From Diadema setosum (Eukaryota > Echinodermata > Echinoidea > Diadematoida > Diadematidae): a stretch of DNA of 64,000 bases. The translations under genes were made by a program, and so were the position numbers. Below are positions 49,001 to 58,900 of this stretch, one piece after another. The stretch spans positions 12,291,697 through 12,355,696 of the forward strand of contig NC_092695.1 in assembly GCF_964275005.1 (NCBI RefSeq). The letters run 5' to 3'. The notes under the pieces were generated by a model. The model was not told where the DNA came from. It saw nothing but the letters and a program-made list of their open reading frames with translations, and ran no database searches. The first letter of the stretch is position 1. The number at the start of each line of letters is the position of its first letter.

Positions 49001-49325
49001 TACTTGTGATGTCCTTTGTACAAAACAGGCCCCATCTATGCATATATCTGTCTTATCTTTCTCTCTCTATAGCATCGGCCGCCACTCCAAGTCAGTGGAT
49101 ACCTCTCGATTCTGCTGTGCCTACTGCAGTGGTAGGTTGGAGCTCCAGCCAACGCTCAACAAGGACGGCACCCCTGCCAAGGCCCGGGGCCCAAACCCCT
49201 TCGCCATGTTTGTCAAGCAGAACTATGCATCAGTCAAGAAGACTCACTCAGCGACAAATCATGCGGATGTCATGCGCCTCCTCAGTCAGGAGTTTGCTGA
49301 CAAGGCAAAAATTGCCAAGTCTTGA
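34078..49325 (+). CDS. GCNA: Germ cell nuclear acidic protein, SprT-like metalloprotease
   Basis: Exons: 34078-34209 (tentative), 36658-37856 (start tentative), 38717-38763, 39421-39617, 40365-40455, 40841-41172, 42299-42431, 43845-43941, 45593-45700, 49073-49325, all phase-consistent, 862 residues. GCNA proteins act in germ cells and cut DNA-protein crosslinks. The N-terminal half is disordered, rich in Ser, Asp and Lys, with short acidic motifs (SSDDDFESFL, DDDDFIDDTPL, SDDDDDFTPP) and a degenerate ITSAKTTSAKTTS run. The SprT domain starts near RDELTQRLFKLYN. Its zinc site is HELCHAAAWLIHG with a third ligand in DGHGRFW. A zinc ribbon follows (CVQC, then CCAYC, split by the last intron), and an HMG-like tail begins ARGPNPFAMFVKQNY. 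A poly(A) signal AATAAA lies at 49660. The SprT part is firm. Exon 1 is inferred from position, a good donor (GTAAGC) and phase. Confidence 0.92.
34908..36165. mobile_element. MITE with CAGTGCACTCCCGTTA ends, carrying a second repeat
   Basis: Inverted ends CAGTGCACTCCCGTTA(T/C)AA are flanked by TA (34906-34907, 36166-36167), a Tc1/mariner-type signature. Between about 35200 and 35740 lies a different AT-rich stretch of AAGGTTCGTTATTCCGAA-like blocks in both orientations, so a second element probably inserted. The same family occurs at 48108-48684 in the opposite orientation. In the first GCNA intron. Confidence 0.8.
41424..41508. mobile_element. 85-bp MITE with CCCGTTGAGGACG ends, TTAA flanks
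   Basis: The left end CCCGTTGAGGACG and right end CGTCCTCAACGGG are inverted. TTAA stands on both sides (41420-41423, 41509-41512). It lies 250 bp after a GCNA exon. Confidence 0.8.
42945..43015. repeat. (CTT)n and poly-T tract
   Basis: About ten CTT units (42953-42985) then a T run of about 17 at 42999-43015. In the GCNA intron before the minisatellite. Confidence 0.9.
43072..43800. repeat. 32-bp minisatellite just upstream of the GCNA catalytic exon
   Basis: About 22 diverged copies of a 32-33-bp unit that contains GTAGTCTGATGGAGTGG, then TCATG(T/C)ACACCCAGG. Variants alternate GATGGTGTGG with GATGGAGTGG. The array ends about 45 bp before the acceptor of exon 43845-43941, which encodes the HExxH motif. 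Confidence 0.95.
44948..45138. mobile_element. MITE with CTGTAAAAGTGGAAATTTTCG end, copy 1
   Basis: Inverted ends, CTGTAAAAGTGGAAATTTT on the left and ATATCCACTTTTACAG on the right, flanked by TA. 191 bp. A second copy is at 48752-48960. GCNA intron. Confidence 0.85.
45841..46616. mobile_element. MITE with CCCTAAAAAGACTGGG ends, TTAA flanks, copy 1
   Basis: Inverted ends CCCTAAAAAGACTGGG, TTAA at 45837-45840 and 46617-46620, 776 bp. G- and C-runs lie next to both ends and could form a hairpin of more than 30 bp. The interior is AT-rich. The second copy is at 52330-53009. GCNA intron between the two zinc-ribbon exons. Confidence 0.88.
46851..47862. mobile_element. Two inverted MITE copies around a third MITE
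   Basis: Outer copies at about 46851-47110 and 47608-47862 face each other. They share blocks such as GGTTTTTATTTTC, GAAAATATT(A/G)ACTCTGATC and TCAGTACAG. Between them, 47137-47393 is a different 257-bp element with inverted ends ACATATCGTCGCTGGGG. The arrangement sits inside the last GCNA intron. Non-coding. Confidence 0.7.
48108..48684. mobile_element. MITE with CAGTGCACTCCCGT ends, second copy
   Basis: 577 bp, flanked by TA (48106-48107, 48685-48686). The left end is CAGTGCACTCCCGT; the right end is more diverged (GGGAGACCACTG). The interior repeats ACGAACACGGTTATAACG and matches the 34908-36165 copy read from the other strand. Confidence 0.82.
48752..48960. mobile_element. MITE with CTGTAAAAGTGG ends, copy 2
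   Basis: 209 bp with TA flanks (48750-48751, 48961-48962), same family as 44948-45138. It ends 112 bp before the last GCNA exon. Confidence 0.85.
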
Positions 49326-50030
49326 GGTGCTACTTAGTTCTGTTGCCTCCTCTTGTAGTAAACTCACAATCAAAACACTGCGTTTAATATGCAGATAGCA
49401 TTTTCTTATGTCTGTTTTTTACAGTTCGGACTAGGGTTTAATCATGCTCAGTGATTGTTTGATGTGCTCATGTCTTGTCAGAATGGAAAGTCATCGATTT
49501 GTATCATTAGATTGCTATCGCAGTCTGGAATTACCCTTTCCTGTCACTTTTATAGAATAGTAAAAGTAATAATTAATCTCACCATGAGACACACCTGTCA
49601 TGTCACACCTCATTATGATAATTGCAACTTTGAGAATCGAAAATTTCCCATTAAAAAAGAATAAAATCATGCGCTGTTTACAAATCTCTCTATCACCACT
49701 TCTGTAGGGATGTGGACACCCTAGTTTGTGCACTGTAGGGGAATGTTTGATCCCAGTGACTAAGGTGATAACATTTTGTAAAGGGTTAGGAGCACAACAT
49801 GGTCCAAAAGTGCTTTCTTAACAATAATCATTATTGTGTTATTCTATATACAATTGTGTGCCATCCTTAGTGTACAGATTACAAGTGTAGTTTATTTTTG
49901 CATGTCCTCTTGTATTATGTTTGTAAAGTCATTTGCACTGACTTTCAGAAATTTTGTTTTTATATAGTAATGGATAATTTTTTAGCAATCACCAATAATT
50001 ATGGGTGATCTGGCAGTAATATGAACTTTT
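49326..50030 (+). other. GCNA 3' untranslated region and downstream
   Basis: AT-rich sequence after the GCNA stop, with a canonical AATAAA at 49660-49665. Transcript ends are inferred. No other gene seen. Confidence 0.5.
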
Positions 50031-51040
50031 TATGCCTCCGCAACGAAGTGGCCGGAGGCATTATGTTTTCGGGTCGTCCGTCCGTCCGTACGTCCGTACG
50101 TCCGTCCGTCCCGTTTTGTTTTTGTCGATATCTCAAGAACCGTGTGGTGGTTTTACATCAAACTTGGTATGAGGGTATATCCTTGGGGGATAATACTTTG
50201 TGTGGATTTTAGGGTCACAGGGTCAAAGGTCAAAGGTCACAGGTTATTTCGTGAAAAAAAACATTGAAATTTCATGTTTTTCTCCATATCTTGCAAATGG
50301 TTCAAGGTATTCTCATGGAACTTAGTATATATGCTTGTACCGATGGGCAGTGATTATCTAGGGAAGTTGGGGGTCATGGGTCAAAGGTCAGGGGGTCAAA
50401 GGTCAAGGTCAACTCCTCAAAATATCACTACTTTTCTTAAAATGCAATATGCCTGAAGGTTTTTTTTTTTTTTTTTTTAACTTGATGTATGGCATGTATT
50501 ACCCAATATATATTTTTGGGGAAGTTTCTTGCCAAAAGGTCAAAGGTCAAAAGGTAAAAGGTCAAGTGAAAGTGCTAAATTGCACTGTTTCCTCCATATC
50601 TCGAAAGTAACTCAAGGTATCATCATGAAACTTACATATTTATGCATGTTTAACCTAACAGTGATTCTCTTTGGAACTGTGAGGTCAAAGGTCAAAGGCC
50701 AGGTTTAGATAATGCTATTTTCCCATTTGATACTGAAATTATACTTTTTCTCAATACCTTGAAAATTACTCAATGCATAAACTTATAAAAGGGTCAATAG
50801 TCAAGTAAAAATCATCAGTTCCCCCAAAATCTGCACTCTGACATTTTAATCATTCATCCAATTGAACCTAGTTCTAGGAAAGTGAACATTCAGCACATTT
50901 GTGTCAAACCTGTCATTTTAATATTTTGCCAATTATGTTAAACTGTCATCACACATTGTCAAGACATTGTACTATAGACCTATTAGGAGAACCATGCATT
51001 ATGGCGGAGGCATATCAGTAGCCGTAGCGATATATCTAGT
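50031..51040. mobile_element. GCCTCCG-ended repeat with AGGTCA arrays, copy A
   Basis: The left end TATGCCTCCGCAACGAAGTGG is followed by a GTCCGTCCGTCC tract. The right end is ATGGCGGAGGCATA then TAGCGATATATCTAG, inverted relative to the left GCCTCCG. The body consists of diverged segments, each with a CATATCTTG-type phrase and runs of GGTCAAAGGTCA near 50221-50235, 50378-50405, 50535-50565 and 50683-50700. These are direct repeats of the nuclear-receptor half-site AGGTCA with one-base spacing (DR1-like). No coding frame. Confidence 0.75.
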
Positions 51041-51401
51041 TTTTTTTTTATTTCACTGCATCTCAAAATGTAATGAGATGGAGTGGGATCAATTTACATA
51101 TTTGAATATGGGATACAAAATGTGTGCATGTTTTTATTTTTACATGTATTTGTCTTCATTTTTGGCTGGTATTACATAGCATATAGGCCTGAAAATTACA
51201 CATGAAACATTCCATATTCGGTGGCATAATTTAGCATGTTTGTTGTGAAGCACCGATTTATTGTGTAACTTGTCTAAGCAAGGCTTCTCAGGAAAAAAAA
51301 AAAAAAGAAGAAATAAAATCCTTATTTGTCATCCCATAATTTGCACATAATTCAGATGAAGATTCCTTTGGAAATTGAGTATCTAATTTTGATGTCATTT
51401 T

Positions 51402-53220
51402 TATGCCTCCGCCACGAAGTGGTGCCGACCTCGTTATGTTTTCAGGTCGTCCGTCCGTCTGTAATGAATTTTGTGGACAGCGTAACTAAAAAACCTTTTG
51501 AGGTATCCTCATGAAACTTGGCATGTATATGTATTAAGGTGTGAAGTTGTGCCTATAACTTTTTGGTGCACATTCTCAAGGTCAAAGGTCAAAAGGTCAA
51601 GGTCAAATGCTAAAAATTTCACTATTTCCCCCATATCTATTCAATGCCTGAAGATATTTTCTTGAAAGGTAGTGTATACATGTATTACCCAATTAAGATT
51701 CTCTGATGAAAGTTTTGGGTCATGAGGTCAAAGGTCAGAGATCAAAAGGTCAAGTAAAAATGTTAAAATTTCACTTTTTTCTTCATATCTTGAAAATGGT
51801 TCGAGGTATCTTCATGGAACATAGTATATATGCATGTACTGACTGACAATTATTATCTAGGGAACTTTGGGTTCATGGGGTCAAAGGTCAGGGTCAAAGG
51901 TCAAGGGTAACACTTCAAAATTGTACTATTTCCCTCATATTTATGCAATGCCTGCAGGATTATTTTCTTTTTAAACTTGGCGTATGCATGTTTAACCCAA
52001 TAGAAATTCTCTGGGAAGTTTTGTTTTGTTTTTTTCCAAAAAGGTCAAAGGTCAAAAGGTCAAAGATCAAGTGAAAGTGCTGAACATTACTTCTTCCCCC
52101 ATATCTCGGAAGTGGCTCAAGTTATCTTGAAACTTAGTACATATTTACGCATGTTCTGCCTGACAATGATTCTTTTATGAATTTTAGTGTCAAAGGTCAA
52201 GGGTCAAAGGCCAGATTAAAATGGTAACAATTTACTATTCAATACAGAAATTGCACTTTTTCTCCATACCTTGAAAATTACTCAATGCATAAACTTATGA
52301 AGGGGCCAAAGTCAGTTAAAAGTCCTTAACCCTAAAAAGGCCGGGCTTTTTTTGGCTATGCCAAGACCGGGGGGATTCCGACCTCCACCCCGAGATCTTG
52401 GCCATCAGCGGTGCAATCGCGATAAAATTTTGCATGCGTGAGACCCACGTCATAATCTACACCGTACAAGATTGTGTCATAAGATTTTTTGAAACAATCA
52501 ATTTCTAATTTTAATAAATTATGCAAATTAAGCTCAAGATCATATTTTAGCCTAATTAAAAGCAAGGAGAGTCTAATTTTTTATCTGTAAATCTGTTTTA
52601 GTATATTCAACAATATTGTACATCACAAAAACTTCCAAAAGTCATTTCAATTCTTATGTATTTCATTGTTTTCAGAATTTCTTATGTATTTCTCTGTTTT
52701 TCAACTTTTGTTTTTTCTTTGTTTTTTTATTGGAAATTGTCACTGACCACTTTTCTACCATAATTAGCATAAAATTAATCAGTGAAAGTGATTAATTGTA
52801 AAAATAATCAGGTTTTTATGACTTTCATGACAGAGCACTGTTTTCCGTAGGAAACGTACACAAAATCACAAAATTGTGCCCATTTTGGGGCGACATTCCA
52901 TTACAAAAATGGGCGTGGCTTCGCAAAAGTATGCGCGGATGTTGCAAATTTGGTCTCAAAAGTTGCGCGAGACTTGAACATCCCCCCCCCCCCCCCGGCC
53001 CTTTTAGGGTTAAATCCCCAAATACATGCTCTCTCATTCATCCAATTAAACCTAGGTCAAGGAAGGTGAACATTCAACACATTTGTGACAAATGTGTCAT
53101 TTTGATATTTTGCCAATTTTGTGAAAATGTAATCACACATTGTCCACATGTACTATAGACCTATTAGGAGAATCATGCATCATGGCGGAGGCATACCAGT
53201 CGCCATAGCGACATTTCTAG
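51402..53220. mobile_element. GCCTCCG-ended repeat with AGGTCA arrays, copy B
   Basis: Same structure as the copy at 50031-51040: left end TATGCCTCCGCCACGAAGTGG, GTCCGTCCGTC tract, body segments with GGTCAAAGGTCA, right end ATGGCGGAGGCATACCAG then CGACATTTCTAG. A TTAA-flanked MITE interrupts it at 52330-53009. The right end, read on the other strand, begins CTAGAAATGTCGCTATGGCG, almost the same as the left end of the RFX-site element at 17548. Confidence 0.75.
52330..53009. mobile_element. MITE with CCCTAAAAAGGCCGGG ends, TTAA flanks, copy 2
   Basis: 680 bp, TTAA at 52326-52329 and 53010-53013. Ends and interior match the 45841-46616 copy (for example the phrase TTCTTATGTATTTC). It is nested in the AGGTCA-rich element, so it inserted later than that element. 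Confidence 0.85.
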
Positions 53221-54658
53221 TCTGTTATGTTCCATTTTGTCTTCGTGGATCAGCAGAACAGGAATGAAATTCAGAACTTTTCAATCAAGCGACCTGAAAA
53301 AAAAATTGCATCATTTACAATACTGAAACTTTTTCTCTCTAACTCTCTCTCGCTCTCTCTTATGGTAGAAGAAAATGACCGAATCCTCTATATTCACTGC
53401 AATACATGTATTAAAAACAGTACAAGGTGTTGTATGCCAGTGTTTAGTTGCTAACTCGTACAATGATATGATTTTTGATGGCATGAAAGCAGTGGTGTTG
53501 TGCCATTGTAACTGCCTGTTTTCGGATGTATAAACTTGCCTTTCTATAATCCTGTTCAAATATAAAATCAAATGCTGACACAAAGGGAAACCCTAAATTA
53601 GACGAGCTTTCTGACAAAGGCAAATTATCCAGCAGTGTGTGGCATTTTAAACAAGTTCACAATGTCTGATCATTCATTTTCTAAGTGTGAAAAGTGTGTA
53701 GTTTTAGAAATTTAAAGTTTTAGTCATATTCAGTGCCCTTAATTCAGTGTTGGTGTGTTTTTTATTTGTAGGTATCCATCACTGCACTGTAGTTATTCTA
53801 CTGTGTTTCCAAAGTGTTATCTACAATTTTTAGCTCTTCCAGTCTAGTTTCTCAGAAAAAGAAATCAAAAGAAGTTTTAAAGAAAATCTCTCTGAAATTG
53901 TATGAGTGATTCAAACAGATATTTCTTTCACACATGTGTGCTTGGTGCAGGCAAAATGCAGGTTGTGACCATTTGCTATGTAGAGAACTAAAAAAAAACC
54001 CCTGAAAATCCACTTCGCTAACAGTGCATTTTTGGATGTAGAGGTAACATCTTCGTTTTCTTCTTCTATTCTTCTATACAATTAGTGTAAAAGGACCCTC
54101 ACTGGGCCTTAATTTTACCACATCTGAGACTCACAAGGGGTGGGCTCACCTCAGGTTGAATGTTATTCTCCAGTCTAAGCTTTTTAAACTTTATATGCAT
54201 TATTCAGTGTACAATGCCAACTGATGCATCGCACATCGCCTACATAGAATTATTTGTGAACCTCATACAGGGTGATAATGTTACCAACTATGAATGATGA
54301 GCAATAGATAAGTAATGATGACCTTCATCATAAGCTTCATAATCATTACCATACCACCTTGAAGATTTTGCAATAAATATCTGTTTTATATTAATATCTC
54401 CATTTCCTTAGTAAGTACAAGTGTTGATTTTGTAGCCTAATATTTTTTGTGTGTATTTATATATGATATAGGGCCCATATACAGAGAGACAGAGAGGTAT
54501 GCATGTGTGTTTGTATCTATGGTGTATGTGTGTATGTGGACATGTATACACAATGCATGAACATTCCAACAAACGTGCTTGTGTCCTCCTGAACTCTCCC
54601 ATACCATTGCAGTGACGAGCTGATGAGCATTTACGGAGATTAGAAAAGAAAAGAAAAA

Positions 54659-54690
<32 letters not shown>

Positions 54691-54830
54691 TCTCCTCGGG
54701 TATTGTTCGAAGGTCCTCAGGGGAAACCCGTAAAATAGTTGCCTGCTAAAACTCGAACAAATATTACAGAATCAAATACGTGATCAGTTAAATAACATTA
54801 CATGTATTTGATTTAAACTTTACACATTAC
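53221..54830. other. Intergenic, no gene recognised
   Basis: AT-rich, with a short (TCTC)n run near 53335-53360 and an (AC)n run at 54661-54690. No frame longer than about 95 codons and none with recognisable content. Confidence 0.5.
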
Positions 54831-54837
54831 AAATTAG

Positions 54838-54945
54838 AGAGTACGGCGACGAAGAACAGGTGCCGGCCTTGGCGGCCGGGGAGATCGCAGATTTCGTTGA
54901 GGTGCACTATCAAGGGCGTGCTGAGGTGGAACAAACTGCAGAAAA
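54838..54945. other. Isolated coding-like GC-rich segment
   Basis: About 100 bp stands out from the AT-rich surroundings by its GC content. On the plus strand it reads YGDEEQVPALAAGEIADFVE. On the minus strand a strong acceptor (TTTTTATTTTCTGCAG) precedes it, and frames read PLIVHLNEICDLPGRQGRH or a Pro/Arg-rich peptide. It could be a terminal exon of an unidentified minus-strand gene or a relic exon. I cannot choose the strand or the product. Confidence 0.25.
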
Positions 54946-55955
54946 TAAAAACAAATTCGTTAGTACAATTAACAATCAGCTTTGTTTTTGCCGGTCCTTG
55001 CTCTTCTTTTACGTTATAGTGAAGCATAAAAGATGTCGAAAACAAAAATTTCAAGCTCAAAATCGGAACACTAGAAGTATGTCTATGTGGGCTATTTTTT
55101 TCTTCCATTTTATCGTTGAATCGAATTGAGAAACAAAGACAAGTTCTTCGCCCCGCTAAAGCTGATATCCTTCAGTGACGCTTCCCCCCCCCCCCCCAAA
55201 AAAAAAGGTGGGGGGAGGGGGGAATAAAATAGCTAAATAGCCGATTGCACAAAACAAATACTCGAAAAATATTCGTAATTTACATCACTTTGTGCACTAG
55301 TAATATCCGGTAACCATGTCTTGTGAGATGTGAAAATAGCCGATGCTGATTTGGTGAAGTATTCAGTCATTGTAGACTCTTATTTTGGTCAATCATTGCA
55401 ATAAGCCAGTTCACTATTTTTGTTTCATGTGCAGTTGGCTAGGCACTTCACTTAATTTCAAAGCGACATAATGCATAAGCTTGCCTGACGTGACAGTTAA
55501 TGAAATTCATTTTTAAACAAAGAATGAACTTAGGCAGACCAAGTGACCAGAATGGTCCGGCAATCAACACTGTTCTTGGGAAAGCATTTTTATCGTTATT
55601 ATTATTGTGATTATTATTATTACTATTACTATCATTATTATCATTATTACTATCATTTTGCATTTAATAAATTAACAAACTGTTTCTAGTAACATTGCCA
55701 AATGAAAGTTTTGCTGTCGGGTGGTTGTGCCTTCTTTAATTCACGATAAATTAAATTCTCCTTGAAAGGAAAGGAATGCATCACATTCTCTTCGAATGAA
55801 TTGATTGACTAAGATACCGAATAATCCCCGAAGATCCTAAAATGTCACGGAAAGTGCATGCGCGTATTATTGATAACTGGGAATCCGTGGTCGAGTTTAT
55901 AAGTCACTACGTAAGTTCCTAGATTAAACTATAAGAATGTTTTTAGTCTTTGACA

Positions 55956-58900
55956 GGCAACTCAATTTGTGATAAGCCCCGCCCCGCTCATCACTGTGAT
56001 GGACAGCCTTGTATATTTTCATCTCCGCTTGAGTTTTAGGAAAATCATTACTCACATCTTTTTCTTTCTTTCTTTCTTTTTTTTTGGGGGGGGGGGGGAG
56101 TAGACTCGAATATTACGAGTACACTGTAGAGTATTTTTGCCATTTTCCTTTCTACATGATGTTGATGTTGTTAGCAACTTCCGCTCATCTTTAAAAGTAC
56201 ACTGTGCTCTTTTCTCTTACCACCTGCAAACGTTTGTGATCCCATTTTCAACTCGAGACAGGGAAACACAATGCTGCATTTACTACTCCGAGCATCCAGT
56301 ATCGCACCTAATGATAACTAAGCATTAGTGCGCTTCCATATACTCTTCCAGAGAGTCCTCTTTATTATTAATAGAGGAACTTAGTCGATTTGTGAGAGAA
56401 CAGATATTTATACCAATTACTCAATGACCGTTTAGTGAATGTGCAAGTGCTTGGCAGACTTTGCTTGAAGTGGAATATTGCAGATCAAAGAATGTACAAA
56501 GCTTGTTGGTGTAAAAGTGGCATTTCAAATCGTTGAAATTCATTCCTTTGTAGAGATTCGTGACTGGTAAAGAGCTCTGATTTGGTCTAATGCGCGATTA
56601 TTGTATTCGACGTGTTGAATACTTCAAGCATTGTCACTCGTACTTTACTGACAACAAACTGCTCAGATGGGTGAAATAATAATAGACGATTATTCCTTCG
56701 CCAAACATTAGGTAGATTCGATCTCCTGGTTGCATTTTGATGAGAGATCTCAGTCCAGCTCAGTTTTACCAAATACACAAAACCACGAAGCTTCTTTGTA
56801 TCTGGTCTGAATGATGTAAACCGATTTGTGACAAGACCCAACCCGCTCGTCAGTATTATGGACAACCTTTTATCTTTTCATCTCCAATTCGGTCATGACA
56901 TCAGTTGGAGTTTGAGTGAAACTAATATAGATTTAGTTCTAAACCTTTGAATTTCATTTTGCCTTACCTTTCCCTCTTAATACCATATCGTCTGCAGATT
57001 TTTTTTTTTTTTTAATATAAAGCAGTTCAGTGACTGTGCACCTCCAGAACTTTAAAACACTTTTAATCCCATCAAGTGAATCTCACTTCCGGGTTTGAAG
57101 AAAAATTAGCTTCATAAAGCAGGTACCAGTATCCTTTGAGGAAATGAGCAGGCAATTACCTAAATGCCTTCGTCACTACTTTTCGAAAGTTATTTTTTTC
57201 TTTTTGTCTTACCCCTTTGCACTTCACTTACCAATTGTTTCAGAGTTTGAAATACTTAGTAGGTTAGCGAAAGTGCCAAAAAATGCATATAATCTACTCG
57301 CCTGTTCACTAGATACGCAAGTAATGCATTTTGGTTTTTATTTTAAATGTAATAATGCACATCGAAAAGTCTTTTCGCAGCTTTTCAACTTGGGTGATAG
57401 CGCACAGTAATTCCACTAAATTTTGGAAACTTGAAAGCATTCTTAAACTACTTCAATACGCCATTGCTGTTTTCGATACATTTCACACCTCTGAAAAAAA
57501 GAAAAAGAAAAAAAAAGTGTAATTGGTATTCTGAAGATTGAACTCTTTTGATGGTTTTTCCTATCAAAGAAGTAATACATTTTACCGCATCTTATGTTGT
57601 TTGCGTCTCGTATCCTGAATAATGAGAACGCATTTGTAGCCTTGTTATCACATGGAAACTTTTCCATATCCATGATCTCAAAAAGGACCTGATTTGTAAT
57701 TTGTCTGAGGAGGTAAACCAAAGTGTGACAAGCCCCGCCCCGCTTATCACTGTGATGGACAACCTTGTGTCTTTCCATCTCCAACTGTAATTGAGGTTGT
57801 TTGACACTCTTTTAAATGTTGAGGTTAAATTCAAACATTGAAAAGAGAAGAACTGATGTTCATGCATGATTGCATTTCTGCTCATTGTCATACCAATTTT
57901 TCGAATTGCCTATAAGATGCAATACGATTCCTTCAAATCATAGGCGATCCTGTTTTAAACTCCTCGTGGTTAGTTTAAGCCCTCAAGATATTTAGGTTTG
58001 CAAACGTTTCTATTCAAACGTTTTCAGACATTTTCAGATACCGTTTGTGGTATTTTTCTCTGATATATATATATATACATATATATATATCTTTCTATAA
58101 CAGGATCAATACTTTAGTATAAAATGCAGAAATATATTATACAAAGTACTTACCTCCCGGAATTCCCACTGTACACTCCAGCCATAAATCATACACAAAC
58201 TTTGTGTGAATGAAGTATTTGCATATACACACAATTGATTTGATTCTTTTGTTTGTTGGCTGATGTATTTGCTTCGTTCTGCCTAAATAGTTGGCAAATA
58301 AAGAAGCATCTGTCACAAGTCAGTTTGTGTTACATTCGCCTATCAAGCACGAACTTTCAGAGTAGGTAAAGATTTTAGTCATGGATTTGAATTAAATCTG
58401 GATAATGCCACCAAATAAGCATGTCATGATTATTCGTAGTTTATCCATTTCTCCCTTTATCTGCTGCGTTCCAATTACAGTCCATTGCACTCGATTTCCG
58501 AGAAAGTTTTAATCATAATATTGAAGAAATGTTTAAAAAAAAAAAAATGATATCGTCGGTCATGGTGTGGCTCTCGTATTCTGTAGACACATCTGAAGCC
58601 GCTTTATCACAATGAGATTCAGTTATTGCAACTGATTGACAACAAGAATTTCATGAATTTGAGATTCAGTTAAATTGGTAATCGTAAATGGGCTTAATTT
58701 GCAATTTTCCGAGCAGGTAAACCAAATTGTGACAAGCCCCGCCTCGCTTATCACTGTGATGGACAACCTTGTATCTTTCCATCTCCAATTGCTATAGTGA
58801 GGTTGTTTTATATGCTTTCAAAGTCATTTTTGGAACATTGATTAAAATGGAAATTCTGCTGGTAAGCGTGGCTGCATTTATTCCTGCCATTATTCTTATT

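Noticed and set aside
55956-58790. Core of the tandem array as a conserved minus-strand protein exon (KVVHHSDKRGGACH)
   Set aside because: Differences between units are mostly non-synonymous, and unit 2 carries a stop in this frame. A non-coding role fits better.
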